64,000 nucleotides of DNA from Candidatus Poribacteria bacterium (GTDB lineage Bacteria > Poribacteria > WGA-4E > WGA-3G): assembly GCA_026702755.1 (NCBI GenBank), contig JAPPBX010000115.1, forward strand, positions 29,530 through 93,529. The letters are read 5' to 3'. Made by a program: the position numbers and the translations under genes. The notes under the pieces were generated by a model that was not told the origin of the DNA, did not search any database, and saw only the letters and a program-made list of their open reading frames with translations. Every line of letters begins with the position of its first letter. The stretch's first letter is position 1. Below are positions 42,589 to 51,949 of the stretch, piece after piece.

Positions 42589-44490
42589 TTACAGACTATT
42601 TCGGTGATAAAACCACCACTCCACGAGAAGGAGTAGACATGCAGTGAGTGCAAACCAACGCCATATCTCCTGCGCGATGGGTTGTAAGCCGGCTTCCGCT
42701 TCCGTCGAATCTTCTGGTATCGTTGCGCCTGAAGAATGTGGCAGTGCTGACTCTTTAGAATTCAACAGATTGACTGTAAACCGTTCAAGTTCCGTATCAT
42801 CAGCAAAAAGGGTATAGACTCCAACCTGATCTGTCTGGGTAAATATAGGATTGTCGAGTTCAACCATCGCTTTATCGGGTTTCTGTACGTGAAGCGTGCG
42901 TCCCTCGCGTGTCAATCCTACTCTCACCTGTTCTCCCGTTCGGAATGCATGCCGGGTTCTACTTTCTTGAAACAGAAGTGGTTGAAGAGGCGCGATCCCT
43001 GCTTCAAACCACGCTAAACACTGATAAACAAACTGTGGAGCATCTGGAATCGTCAAAGCGAAATCAGATATTTTGGGATTGAATGCATCAAACTCAAAAA
43101 CGAGGAGTCGACTGTTCGATTTCCGACCACTCCATATAAGTGCCCCTTTCTCTGTCTCAACAAGCGCATCTCCCCAGAGTGGCAACTCTCGATGCCAAGA
43201 TTCTTTCACCAACACCGCTTGCAGCGATATACCAGCCATGAGTGGATGCCCCTCGTCCTCCTTGATAACGCGTGTAGGCGTACTAACCATTTCAACAGCG
43301 GCAACATCGTCAAGAATGAAAGACAGGTTACTGCCTGGAGCGATGAAGATTAGATGTGTCTCCGAGTCAACTTCAGAAAAATCATCAAGTGCGTCGCGTC
43401 CAGTGGGCGTGCTACCATCAAAGATTATGAGATCTGCATCAACAGTGCCGTGATAATCCACAGGCTCAACCTGCTCCAACTTCACATGACTTCCATACGC
43501 TTCCAAAAGATTATGGAGTAAAGAATTTTGATTGTCGCTGATAAGTAAAATATGTAACGGGGGGACAGCGGATAGTATTGCGGAGGCACTGTTATCAAGC
43601 GCGAAATCATCTTCAACATCAAGATGTACGCCCATGACTTTCCCCTCTAAACCGCTCGGATCATCTGAAAATAGGATTGACCTGGTCTTGCCGGGGGAGA
43701 TAGATACCGTTCTATCATCAAGAGCGACATTTTCGACCGCCAATCGAACGTCAAATTCTTTAGATGCCTCTGTGAAGTTTTGAATCCCTACCAACACTTC
43801 GTATCGGTTCCCCACGATTTCAGCACTGAACCGAACGATACCGACATTATCCGTTTTCCCGCCCACTCCGATTTTATGGACGGATAACGATATATCCGGT
43901 AGGTTTTCAAAGGTGTCGCTGATAAAAACAACCTTGTCTTGTGGCGATTCGGCGTAACGGGTTGCTGCATCGAAGACGGGACGGAGATTTCGAGGGGTAT
44001 GGGTTGACGTAATGTTTTCTACCGCGCGGTGGAGTTTTGCTGTATCTGTGGTGAACGCTTGTTGGATATAGGTTCCGAGGGCATTTGTGGTCATAAGCAT
44101 CATGCCACCACTCGCGGAAACCTCTTTAATGTACCTCTGTGCTTCCTGCTTTGCGAGTGTTAGACGAATCTCTCCCATCTCTGTTGATAACATACTCGCG
44201 GAATTATCGACGATAAGAATCGCTTTACCGGGCATGAAACCCGGTTTGTGCAACGCTGGTCGCGCTATGCTGCACGTGAGGAGCACTAAAAACAGTACCT
44301 GTAAAAGTGGGAGCAGGAGGTTACGGAGTCTTTGGAAAGGGACATTCGCTCTCCGGTCCTCGTCGGTGGAGAGCCAAAGCATAATGCTGGGGACGAGACG
44401 GGTATGACGGCGCAATTTCAGGAAGTGAAGTGCCATCACAATAGGAATAACACCCAGTAGATAAAACGCGGCAGGGTTTAGGAATTGCAT
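42589..44490 (-). CDS. BatA/VWA-domain membrane protein
   Basis: A 633-residue protein. The N terminus has the BatA signature (MQFLNPAAFYLLGVIPIVMALHFLKLRRH) and two membrane helices (about 8-25 and 60-78). A von Willebrand factor A domain follows with an intact MIDAS start DNSASM (about residue 96). A beta-rich middle and a C-terminal helix before EWWFYHRNSL complete it. Such proteins, related to Bacteroides aerotolerance proteins, usually sit beside MoxR and DUF58 genes, but none is seen here. It ends 22 bases from the long palindrome shared with the selenoprotein-like operon. Confidence 0.85.
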   Translation of the reverse strand: MQFLNPAAFYLLGVIPIVMALHFLKLRRHTRLVPSIMLWLSTDEDRRANVPFQRLRNLLLPLLQVLFLVLLTCSIARPALHKPGFMPGKAILIVDNSASMLSTEMGEIRLTLAKQEAQRYIKEVSASGGMMLMTTNALGTYIQQAFTTDTAKLHRAVENITSTHTPRNLRPVFDAATRYAESPQDKVVFISDTFENLPDISLSVHKIGVGGKTDNVGIVRFSAEIVGNRYEVLVGIQNFTEASKEFDVRLAVENVALDDRTVSISPGKTRSILFSDDPSGLEGKVMGVHLDVEDDFALDNSASAILSAVPPLHILLISDNQNSLLHNLLEAYGSHVKLEQVEPVDYHGTVDADLIIFDGSTPTGRDALDDFSEVDSETHLIFIAPGSNLSFILDDVAAVEMVSTPTRVIKEDEGHPLMAGISLQAVLVKESWHRELPLWGDALVETEKGALIWSGRKSNSRLLVFEFDAFNPKISDFALTIPDAPQFVYQCLAWFEAGIAPLQPLLFQESRTRHAFRTGEQVRVGLTREGRTLHVQKPDKAMVELDNPIFTQTDQVGVYTLFADDTELERFTVNLLNSKESALPHSSGATIPEDSTEAEAGLQPIAQEIWRWFALTACLLLLVEWWFYHRNSL

Positions 44491-44590
44491 TATAGTCGTC
44501 GGTTATCAGTTATCAGTTAAGAGACATTTGTGATGGTGAAATGATACATGACCGGCACAGACCAACACCCGACAACTGATAACTCTTCCA
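44491..44590. repeat. Heptad element, compact complete copy
   Basis: GTCGTCGGTTATCAGTTATCAGTTAAGAGACATTTGTGATG at the left and ACCCGACAACTGATAACTC at the right, about 100 bases in total, directly upstream of the VWA gene start. Confidence 0.7.
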
Positions 44591-44686
44591 AAACTTGCTG
44601 TTAAGAAGGGTTTTTGCCTTCTTCCCTTTTCCAAAGTGCGTAGCCTGAAACGTAATGGAAGGGTTTTTGCAATGTAATACAAGGAA

Positions 44687-44716
44687 CGGATTTAGTCTAA
44701 CCCCAGACTAAATCCG
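44687..44716. repeat. 12-bp perfect hairpin
   Basis: CGGATTTAGTCT, loop AACCCC, AGACTAAATCCG. It sits in the gap between the VWA gene and a small hypothetical gene. It could stop transcription of the latter, but it has no T-run on either strand. Confidence 0.55.
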
Positions 44717-44783
44717 GGGTTTCTTCAGGGCTACGTAAAGGAATGTGAAGTCTCCAGCCTACCTTACCGAACCGCCAGGAATA

Positions 44784-45176
44784 TTAAGAATCCTCTTTCT
44801 CCTCGAGGCTTTGCATGACCTCCTCAGCATCAAGTCTGCCGACTTCACCATAGTTTTGAAGATTTTCACAGGCCGCCCGGACCTTATCGTGTTCGTCAAG
44901 TTCCAAATAGAGGTTTGCCAAATTTTTGTGCATCTCCCGAAACACACCAGGCCAATTCCGCTCGCCTTCTTTGTCTATAATACGGGTCGCATTCTCAAGC
45001 GCAGTGTTGACAACTTCGTCTAATGCTGCTTTTTCTTCATCTGAAATACGAAAATCCGCTTCTTGGCGTTTTTGATTATAAGCTTTTAGTTCACCAAGTG
45101 CTTTATCGCACTGGTTATATGTTTTTTCGATGCTCAAAGCACCTTCAAAAATTTTTGATAAAAATCCAAATTTCAT
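44784..45176 (-). CDS. Small helical (TPR-like) hypothetical protein
   Basis: A 130-residue soluble, acidic, predicted all-helical protein. Central sequence EMHKNLANLYLELDEHDKVRAACENL resembles one TPR unit. No catalytic motif. GGAGA precedes the ATG. It is transcribed on the same strand as, and downstream of, the LamG-domain gene 59 bases away, so they may be co-expressed. Function unknown. Confidence 0.72.
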   Translation of the reverse strand: MKFGFLSKIFEGALSIEKTYNQCDKALGELKAYNQKRQEADFRISDEEKAALDEVVNTALENATRIIDKEGERNWPGVFREMHKNLANLYLELDEHDKVRAACENLQNYGEVGRLDAEEVMQSLEEKEDS

Positions 45177-45235
45177 AGCGTCTCCGGATGTGTGTAGGGC
45201 TGAGGCGGAAGTGACTCGCCCTACAACAAATTATC

Positions 45236-46012
45236 TTAGAAATTGGTTTTCAATTCTCCCCACGTCACCGCCAACTTGCCGCTGGCTTCAACGTCAAGTA
45301 CCACTGGCACACTCAGTTTCATCGATTCATTGACCTCTTGCTCAGTCAACGCTTTGGCGTATATGACGACCTCATCGATAATCGCATCCTCTACCTTGTG
45401 GAGGTTCGGATTTTCACCCGCACCGATGTAAATTGCCGCCTCTTTGAACTTGGGCCATCTAAAATTTTCTGGTTGCGCGCCGATAAATTCACCGTTGACA
45501 TAGATTTTGCCATCTTTCCCATTGGCAACCATAACATAGTGGTACCACTCTTTTAATTCAAATTGGAAGTTTCCGAGACTCTTGTCAGCGTGATGTCCAG
45601 CATCCCAAAACGGGTTGAAACTGGGATTCACCATCGTGCGGAATTCACAACATCCACCAGCAGCGGCTTCAATTGAGATGATGCCATCGTACGAAGCGTG
45701 TTGATTAAGGAAAAACCACGCTTCCATCGTGATTTCACCTATCTCCCCGATTGGCACGATGAAATCATTCTGTTCCATTTGGACGACACCACCGTTCAGA
45801 TGGATGGCTTTCTTGAACGCACCTGCAACAAGCGAACCCTTTCCAACCAATTCGGCGTCATTCCCGTTGCCGGAATCATCGGTGACTTTATTACCGCTTA
45901 ACTTATCAAAAGAGTAATAGACGAGGATATCATCTTCCTCGATAGCGTGAGAGAGGCTCACAGCAAATACAAAGATCGCTGCAAGTCCCAACAGGATTAG
46001 ACTTCTACGCAT
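45236..46012 (-). CDS. Exported LamG/concanavalin-like lectin-domain protein
   Basis: A 258-residue protein with a signal peptide (ending SLSHA). Residues about 30-230 fit a LamG-like jelly roll: YYSFDKLSGNKVTDDSGNGNDAEL at the start, TMEAWFFLNQHASYDG in the middle, and GKIYVNGEF with AIIDEVVIYAKALTEQEV at the end. Such domains bind glycans. AAGGAGGAAC gives a strong ribosome binding site. A sigma-70 promoter lies about 30-60 bases upstream. No catalytic domain is attached. Confidence 0.88.
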   Translation of the reverse strand: MRRSLILLGLAAIFVFAVSLSHAIEEDDILVYYSFDKLSGNKVTDDSGNGNDAELVGKGSLVAGAFKKAIHLNGGVVQMEQNDFIVPIGEIGEITMEAWFFLNQHASYDGIISIEAAAGGCCEFRTMVNPSFNPFWDAGHHADKSLGNFQFELKEWYHYVMVANGKDGKIYVNGEFIGAQPENFRWPKFKEAAIYIGAGENPNLHKVEDAIIDEVVIYAKALTEQEVNESMKLSVPVVLDVEASGKLAVTWGELKTNF

Positions 46013-46042
46013 TTTCGTTCCTCCTTAAGCATTTTAACGAGA

Positions 46043-46071
46043 ATTTTAACACAAATCTGGAGTAGCGTCAA
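46043..46071 (-). promoter_or_regulatory. Sigma-70-like promoter for the LamG gene
   Basis: On the minus strand TTGACG (46066-46071), 17-base spacer, TAAAAT (46043-46048). Confidence 0.55.
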
Positions 46072-46188
46072 TGCATTATACAACAGTCTTGGAATTATAT
46101 CAATCAAAAGTGTAAGGAAGTGAGGGTTAGCAGAAATATCCACAGAATATGTTTCTTCTTCATTGTTGGGACATTAGATACGCCTTAG

Positions 46189-47148
46189 TTAGTCGTGGAC
46201 AGGCTGCTTTAGCCTACTCCAAAGTGTTGTTTGTGTCTCCGTACTCGGAGAAACAGCAAGAAACCCCGCTGGCACCCAAGCCGGTCCCCAATCTGTCGCT
46301 GGATGAATTGTCAATCTGTGGCGATTGGCTCCGGTCACATCTATGAGATATATGTCATAGTTATTCTGCCACTTAACAAGGTATAGAATTGACTGACCAT
46401 CTGGAGACCACGCGGGCGAAGTATCTTCTGCCGGATGGTGTGTTAATCGGCGGATGTTTTGCCCGTTGGTATTCATGATGTAGATGTCAGTATTTCCCAA
46501 AAGTCCGGTAATAAAAGCAAGTTGTTTTCCATCCGGAGACCAAGTAGGTTGATTTTCCGCTTGTGGTTGGTTTGTTAGGCGTTTCAGTTTGTCACCATTG
46601 GCATTCATCACATAGATGTCAACGTTGTTAGCCCGTTTGGAAGCGAAAGCAATTAATTGGCCGTCGGGAGACCAAGACGGAGCATAGTTATCTCCTTCGT
46701 CCGTCAGCTGTCGGAGGTTCTCACCATTGCGGTCAATCTTGTAGATGTCGTGGCTTCCTGTCCGACGTGAGACAAAGATAATTGATTGGCTGTCTGGTGC
46801 CCAAGTGGGTTCGTCATCAGATTGTGGGTGATTTGTTAGTCGGTGAGATACCTTTGTCTTGAGATTCATCACATAAATTTCTCTGTTTCCATCCCGTTTG
46901 GAAACATAAGCCATCCACTGTCCGTTCGATGACAAGGCTGGAGCAAAGTCGTCAGACGGATGATTGGTTAGGTTCTGAAGATTTTCTCCATTTATATCCA
47001 TGATGTAAATTTCGTGATTCCCATCTCGCTGAGAAGCGAAGGCGATATGTGTAGCATCAGATGCGGATATACAAGGGTTTATCACAAGCAGAAAATACAC
47101 GAATATTGTTGTCGTTCCCAGCATGGTATAGATACGTTTATGTTCCAT
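46189..47148 (-). CDS. Exported TolB-like (PD40) beta-propeller protein
   Basis: A 319-residue protein with a signal peptide (about residues 1-27). Six repeated blades follow, each with a form of IAFASQRDGNHEIYIMD or SWSPDGQLIAFASKR, the WD40-like PD40 pattern of TolB and related propellers. The start at 47148 (MEHKRIYT) is chosen because GGAGGGTATAAAA precedes it; a five-codon longer form would include part of that sequence. There is no Tol-Pal context, so it is more likely a stand-alone periplasmic propeller than TolB itself. Confidence 0.86.
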   Translation of the reverse strand: MEHKRIYTMLGTTTIFVYFLLVINPCISASDATHIAFASQRDGNHEIYIMDINGENLQNLTNHPSDDFAPALSSNGQWMAYVSKRDGNREIYVMNLKTKVSHRLTNHPQSDDEPTWAPDSQSIIFVSRRTGSHDIYKIDRNGENLRQLTDEGDNYAPSWSPDGQLIAFASKRANNVDIYVMNANGDKLKRLTNQPQAENQPTWSPDGKQLAFITGLLGNTDIYIMNTNGQNIRRLTHHPAEDTSPAWSPDGQSILYLVKWQNNYDIYLIDVTGANRHRLTIHPATDWGPAWVPAGFLAVSPSTETQTTLWSRLKQPVHD

Positions 47149-47163
47149 TTTTATACCCTCCAC

Positions 47164-47834
47164 ATATACCAGTCAGATACAACTATAGTGAATTATGAAA
47201 ATATGTAGCCATTTTCCCGGGGAGACTCCGTTGTGGTTGCCTGCAGCAAAAAGGTAGACAAGGCGGTGGCAAGAAAAAATAGATACCAGTCATAATCTTT
47301 CCTCCGCGCCAGCCGTATAGCTTCCAGTTTAGATAAGCGGAGCAAATATTAGGTCGTTTTCAAACGAACAGTTGCCCCTAAATACTCAAAAACTATACCT
47401 TATAACTTAGCATTAGCAAATACCGTGCCAGCTGATGAAGATTAAAAAATTAATTCGGTAATGTATTGGTGAAGTCCCGTGCAGTTGGAATGCAGGTCGC
47501 ATTTGGGCGTGTACGCCGCAAAACTGAACGTACTGGGTCTGGCGGGAATTGTTGAATTCAATCTCGGCGCGAAGATTTTTAAGGCGGGTACTTCCAGAGT
47601 CTTTGAGAACTTTTGAATCACTTGGGCATTGCGGGGAGGCGAGGATACTGAGCAGAAATCCGTAGAGATACCTAAGTAAAATATCCTCGCTAGCGGCGGT
47701 GAGAGTTTCTTTTATTATAAGACTAAACTTTGGACAAAGTGACTAAAGTTTGGACAGTTTTACAGAGCCATTTAGTTTTAGCTAAATTATTGGATTTCAT
47801 AGATGAAGGTGTAACATCTCGAAATTCAAGTGCT
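47164..47834. other. Long repeat-bearing gap
   Basis: About 670 bases without a credible gene. It contains a half-copy of the GGTGCGGTT element (GATGAAGATTAAAAAATTAATTCGGTAATG near 47440) and a split GGCGAGGATAC...ATATCCTCGC unit followed by GGCGGTGAGAGTTTC (about 47638-47712). The remaining sequence has no recognised structure. Confidence 0.55.
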
Positions 47835-48203
47835 TTACCCGCGAATCGCAGCGAGGGTCAAACAGCCCCATCCTACAATGAATGCCAACCCACCGATTGG
47901 GGTAATCGCACCAAGCCACCGAATGCCCGTGAAACTGAGGATGTAGAGACTCCCTGAAAAAATTAGGATGCCAGCGAAAAAACACCATCCCGATGTTGCC
48001 GTGAGCTGATTCTGCCATTGTGAGACTGCCCACGCCGCAGCGATCAGCCCCAAACTATGGTACATCTGATACCGCACGGCTATCTCAAACGTCTCAAGCA
48101 TTTCTGGCGAGAGTTTTGACCGAAGCGCATGTGCGCCAAACGCCCCGAAAACAACTCCCAATAGGCTCAAACCTGAACCGAGTGCAAAGAAAAGATTCTG
48201 CAT
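47835..48203 (-). CDS. DUF423 family membrane protein
   Basis: A 122-residue protein with four hydrophobic helices, the usual DUF423 (YgdD) size. The conserved N-terminal GAFGAHALRSKLSPEMLETFEIAVRY and the MYHSLGL motif identify the family. Function unknown. AAAGGAGGCATCC gives a strong ribosome binding site. It is divergent from uppP, with about 110 bases between the start codons. Confidence 0.92.
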   Translation of the reverse strand: MQNLFFALGSGLSLLGVVFGAFGAHALRSKLSPEMLETFEIAVRYQMYHSLGLIAAAWAVSQWQNQLTATSGWCFFAGILIFSGSLYILSFTGIRWLGAITPIGGLAFIVGWGCLTLAAIRG

Positions 48204-48312
48204 GGATGCCTCCTTTGAAAAATTAGGTTATTTTACCACAGAAGCCCGCGATAGGCAAACACACAGAAAATTTCGCCTTGCGAGTCGAAGCATGAAGTGC
48301 TACAATAATATC

Positions 48313-49143
48313 ATGACATTTCTTGAAGCGATTCTCCTCGGTATCTTACAGGGCTTAACGGAATTCCTACCCGTCAGCAGTTCAGGACATCTCGTCTTAG
48401 CACAGCAGTTTTTAGGACTCAAGGAACCTCTCGTCTTTTTCGACGTAATGCTTCACGTTGGAACGTTAGCCGCCGTGCTTGTCGCATATCGTGATGCAAT
48501 CAAGAGACTGGCGGTAGGTGGACTTTCTACACTCGGAGATAGGCAATTTTGGCGACAACCGAGGGCAACACTCAATACCTCCGCTGAACTGAAGTTTATA
48601 GGGTTGATACTGCTCGGCTCTATTCCGACGGGTATCATCGCAGTGCTGTTCAAAACAGAGTTAGAATCCTTTTTCGATGAAGTTCGCCTCGTGAGCATGA
48701 TGCTAATTCTCACCGGTGTTATCCTTCAATTACCCAGGCTTCGCAGAGAGAAGGCAGATACCCCAGTCGGACAATTGAAAACATGGCACGCGCCGCTCAT
48801 CGGCATCGCACAAGGATGCGCGATTACACCCGGTATCTCCCGCTCCGGATCGACAATCTCGCTGGCACTCTTCTTGGGAATCCCAGGAAAAATAGCTGCG
48901 GAATATTCCTTTCTACTCTCAATTCCTGCCATACTCGGTGCGGTTGTGCTTAAAATCCGAGATGTTGGAGATACCAGTGTCCCGCTTCATATCATGGGGA
49001 CCGGGATGCTTGCTTCGTTTATCGTCGGTTACATCGCTTTGCGATTTCTATTAGTCATGCTTAACCGAGGTAAATTCTCGGTGTTCTCTTACTACTGCGT
49101 GGCTTTAGGACTCACTTCGCTTTTAATTGCTTTAATCCAGTAA
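48313..49143 (+). CDS. uppP: Undecaprenyl-diphosphatase (UppP/BacA)
   Basis: A 276-residue polytopic phosphatase that converts undecaprenyl diphosphate to the monophosphate, recycling the lipid carrier of cell-wall and glycan synthesis. Both active-site regions are intact: LQGLTEFLPVSSSGHL near the N terminus and PGISRSGSTIS in the second half. The start at 48313 (MTFLEAILLG) is family-standard; a longer frame from 48202 is rejected. Its 3' end overlaps the convergent methyltransferase gene by 52 bases. The location next to a glycan cluster fits its role, though uppP is often alone. Confidence 0.95.
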   Translation: MTFLEAILLGILQGLTEFLPVSSSGHLVLAQQFLGLKEPLVFFDVMLHVGTLAAVLVAYRDAIKRLAVGGLSTLGDRQFWRQPRATLNTSAELKFIGLILLGSIPTGIIAVLFKTELESFFDEVRLVSMMLILTGVILQLPRLRREKADTPVGQLKTWHAPLIGIAQGCAITPGISRSGSTISLALFLGIPGKIAAEYSFLLSIPAILGAVVLKIRDVGDTSVPLHIMGTGMLASFIVGYIALRFLLVMLNRGKFSVFSYYCVALGLTSLLIALIQ

Positions 49144-49799
49144 GTCGCGACGCATCCAAGCACTTTTCTGTTGTAGTGCTGCATTTCTGGGACCATACCG
49201 ATACTCTTTAAGATGTCGCACATTTTTTTGTCGTTCTGCAGCGTGTTCCGAATCCATTTTTTCCCAGTGCATCTATAAATCAGACTGGCGAGATACATCT
49301 GCAACGGTTTCAATCTAAAGCGTTTGAGATAGCGAAGCGGAAATCCTAAGCCGTGTCCAGAGATAGCAAGCGTCCCACCGGGTTTCAAAACCCGCGCGAG
49401 TTCAGTCAAAGCGACTCTGTCATCGGGTACATGTGGCATGACGAGGAAGCAGGTTACGAGATCAAAAGACGCATCTGCAAAGGGGAGCGTCGGGAGTGCG
49501 GCACGTAGCAAAGCGGGGGTCATAGCGGACTTTTCAATCAACTTTTTAATTTCAGAGCGTCCAACCCTCAAAAAGATCGTATCTACATCAACGCCAACAA
49601 GAAGTTCTGGAATATCAGTAGAGAGGGCGACAAGCAGATTCCCCGGTCCACATCCAACGTCCAATACCCTTTTGCCATTAGCATTGATACTCAAAGCATC
49701 AAGCTGCTTTCGTGTGATGCCGTGTTCTAATTCGCGGTAGGCGTTCAGGATGTAGGAACGGTGCCATTTTGTCAATCTATTTTCCCCAGAATAAAGCAT
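49092..49799 (-). CDS. Class I SAM-dependent methyltransferase
   Basis: A 235-residue methyltransferase. The SAM-binding motif I is VLDVGCGPGNLLVA, motif II region gives VGVDVDTIFL, and FDLVTCFLVMPHVPDD with LKPGGTLAISGHG completes the Methyltransf_11 pattern. Start ATG 49799 overlaps the end of the deacetylase gene by 23 bases, implying translational coupling in the order GT4, deacetylase, methyltransferase. Its target is probably a glycan or lipid-linked sugar. Its 3' end overlaps uppP on the other strand. Confidence 0.88.
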   Translation of the reverse strand: MLYSGENRLTKWHRSYILNAYRELEHGITRKQLDALSINANGKRVLDVGCGPGNLLVALSTDIPELLVGVDVDTIFLRVGRSEIKKLIEKSAMTPALLRAALPTLPFADASFDLVTCFLVMPHVPDDRVALTELARVLKPGGTLAISGHGLGFPLRYLKRFRLKPLQMYLASLIYRCTGKKWIRNTLQNDKKMCDILKSIGMVPEMQHYNRKVLGCVATYWIKAIKSEVSPKATQ

Positions 49800-50664
49800 T
49801 CACCCATCTGCCAAGTCTTTGTGGGATTGTTGTGAGTTCGGCGCGGAAAAGCGTCAGTCCAGCCTCATCGGTGATTGGAATAGCCTTCAGTTGATACGGT
49901 GGTGTATCCAACATGTTCCACCCTATATCTGTTGTGCGCGCCGAGCGGAAACCGCTTGCCTTCACAATCTCAATCTCGCGCTCGGTATAATCGCCGTTTG
50001 GGTAACTGAAATGGAAACATTTGATTCCCAAAAGTCTCTCTAAATCCGCTTTACTTTCCAGAATCTCGTGGTTACATTCTGTCTCTGTGCATCGGGGCAG
50101 GATCGGATGGAACCGTGTATGGGGTTGAAAATCAACGCTTTCCAGCATTTCGTTCATTTCTGTCATATTGAGTGCTTGTCTGTTTGGATACACCTTTTTA
50201 GGTTCAAAGTCAGCGATATTTTTCAGGGACGCTAACCGTTCCACATTTGACAGTTTTTTTAATCTTTCCTTTTCCGCCTTGGATTGTCCCTCTATCTTAA
50301 ACCAGAAATGCCGGTGTGTATCAATAATTTGGGTACACACATAGAGCGTCGGACGAACATGATATTGTTTGAAAAGCGGCAAAAGTTCGATATTGCCAGC
50401 GTGCCCATCGTCCATCGTAACCACAACACTTTTTGGGGGAATCTGCGATGTGTCCTTTCGGTGGATAGCCGCCACAAGGGTGTCCAATGAGATGACCGTG
50501 TAGTGGCGTGAGAGGTAGGCGATATGTTTGGCGAAAACCGTCGGTTTCGGATTGTGATACAGGAGGATAGCAACTCGATGTCGACAAATCCACTCTCGGA
50601 TAAGAAATGGCATGCCCGATAGACAGACAAAAATTGCTATCATATTTTTAAGGAAATTCCGCAT
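49777..50664 (-). CDS. Polysaccharide deacetylase (NodB domain)
   Basis: A 295-residue carbohydrate esterase-4 type protein. A short hydrophobic N terminus (MIAIFVCLSGMPFLI) suggests membrane association. NodB motif 1 is VVTMDDGHAGN, with the Asp pair intact. A candidate metal-binding motif 2 is HTRFHPIL. LGIKCFHFSYPNGDYTE is a good motif 3. It probably N-deacetylates a surface glycan sugar. It sits between a GT4 glycosyltransferase 14 bases upstream and an overlapping methyltransferase downstream. Confidence 0.88.
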   Translation of the reverse strand: MRNFLKNMIAIFVCLSGMPFLIREWICRHRVAILLYHNPKPTVFAKHIAYLSRHYTVISLDTLVAAIHRKDTSQIPPKSVVVTMDDGHAGNIELLPLFKQYHVRPTLYVCTQIIDTHRHFWFKIEGQSKAEKERLKKLSNVERLASLKNIADFEPKKVYPNRQALNMTEMNEMLESVDFQPHTRFHPILPRCTETECNHEILESKADLERLLGIKCFHFSYPNGDYTEREIEIVKASGFRSARTTDIGWNMLDTPPYQLKAIPITDEAGLTLFRAELTTIPQRLGRWVNALFWGK

Positions 50665-50678
50665 CTATGAACTCATTC

Positions 50679-51782
50679 TCAGTCGTTGCTACAAAAACCT
50701 TGATAAATCTCTTCCAACTTCCGAAGGGACTCTGTGTTGTTGAACTTCTCCTGAATCGTTGCGCGGGCGTTTCTACCCAACGCACTTGCAAAGTCAGAAT
50801 CAGTCAACATCCGATATAGTGCTGTTGCTAACGCTTCTGGGTTTTGTGGTGGAACCCGGACACCATTTTTCTCAGCCTCAATCAAATCTACAATGCCACC
50901 CACATCCGAAGCAAGGCAGGGCATTCCAATTCCCATCGCCTCAATCAGTGCATTTGGTGAACTCTCGTGGAGTGAGGGAAGCACAAAAACATCTGCAGTC
51001 AAAAGCACAGAAAAGACATCCTCGCAGAAACCGGGAAACGTTATCTGTTCTGAGAGTCCGTATTCTGCTACGAGTGCACGGAGTTCCGCTTCCAGCTCGC
51101 CTTCACCGAGAAATGTGCATCGCCACGCGACATCCTTTTGGTTCAGTAAATTCAACGCCTCAATCAGATAGCGATGCCCTTTTTCAGGTGCGAAGCGTCC
51201 TACACTGACGATTAACTTTTCTTGGGTATCGTCTCCGCGTTGCTGAGACCATTCCTCGGTCGGTAATTCCAATAGGTTTGGAATGCTAACAACCTTTTTG
51301 TCTGGATACTGTTCGTGGAGATACCGTTGAATTTGCGCTGAATTCGTCAATAGAGTGTCGGCAGTGTTGTAAATAAGTTTTTCTGTGAGCCAGATCCGAA
51401 ACTTTCCGTATCTCGCGTGGTAGTCGCCGCGTTGTGAGGCAATGAATGGAATCTTCCGCCACAGTCCAAGTTTACGGGAAAGTCCACAAAGGAAATTGGA
51501 ATACCATAACCAACTATGTACGATGTTCGGTTTAACCGCATTGACAATACCGGCGAGCGCGAAAGCTTTTTCCAATAACTTCATGCGCCTACCTTCGTTT
51601 CCAAATGTGGCGACATCCTTTACACAGTGGACCTCTGCGAGTTCCGCTACGCGTTCGCCTTCGGCACGGCTCAGCACAACATAAGCCTCATATTGCTCCG
51701 GTGGCAACCGATCTAATGTCTTGAGCAGCTGCGACTCGGCACCATCCTTTGTCATAGAATCAATGACGTAGAGAATTCGCAA
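50679..51782 (-). CDS. Glycosyltransferase family 4 protein
   Basis: A 367-residue GT-B glycosyltransferase. The acceptor half has DGAESQLLKTLDRL near the N terminus; the donor half has VSVGRFAPEKGHRYLIEAL and the retaining-type E-x7-E region in HESSPNALIEAMGIGMP, followed by ASDVGGIVDLI. It is the first gene of a three-gene minus-strand cluster with a deacetylase and a methyltransferase, so it probably builds a secreted or capsular glycan. Sugar donor unknown. Confidence 0.92.
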   Translation of the reverse strand: MRILYVIDSMTKDGAESQLLKTLDRLPPEQYEAYVVLSRAEGERVAELAEVHCVKDVATFGNEGRRMKLLEKAFALAGIVNAVKPNIVHSWLWYSNFLCGLSRKLGLWRKIPFIASQRGDYHARYGKFRIWLTEKLIYNTADTLLTNSAQIQRYLHEQYPDKKVVSIPNLLELPTEEWSQQRGDDTQEKLIVSVGRFAPEKGHRYLIEALNLLNQKDVAWRCTFLGEGELEAELRALVAEYGLSEQITFPGFCEDVFSVLLTADVFVLPSLHESSPNALIEAMGIGMPCLASDVGGIVDLIEAEKNGVRVPPQNPEALATALYRMLTDSDFASALGRNARATIQEKFNNTESLRKLEEIYQGFCSND

Positions 51783-51822
51783 TTTTTTAATTTTCCTTGC
51801 GGTAAAAATTCTCTGATTAATG

Positions 51823-51925
51823 CGTTGGGTTTCACTCGGTTTTGGGTGATTTCAGGTTTCTCTGATCTCTGAAAACACTGTACCGTGTGCGATTTTTAGT
51901 AGATCTCCGTTCAACCCAACCTACA
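51823..51925. repeat. GTTGGGTTTC inverted-repeat element (MITE-like)
   Basis: GCGTTGGGTTTCACTCGG at the left and CCGTTCAACCCAACCTAC at the right. Same length and ends as the element at 33707. It fills the gap upstream of the GT4 gene. Confidence 0.6.
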
Positions 51926-51949
51926 AGACTTACTGCCGACAGCTGCTCC

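Noticed and set aside
44603..44623. AAGAAGG/CCTTCTT hairpin as a terminator
   Set aside because: No T-run on the strand that would need it; probably part of a GGGTTTTTGC repeat.
47164..47834. tRNA or structured RNA in the long gap
   Set aside because: I could not trace a cloverleaf or a known riboswitch core; only repeat fragments are visible.
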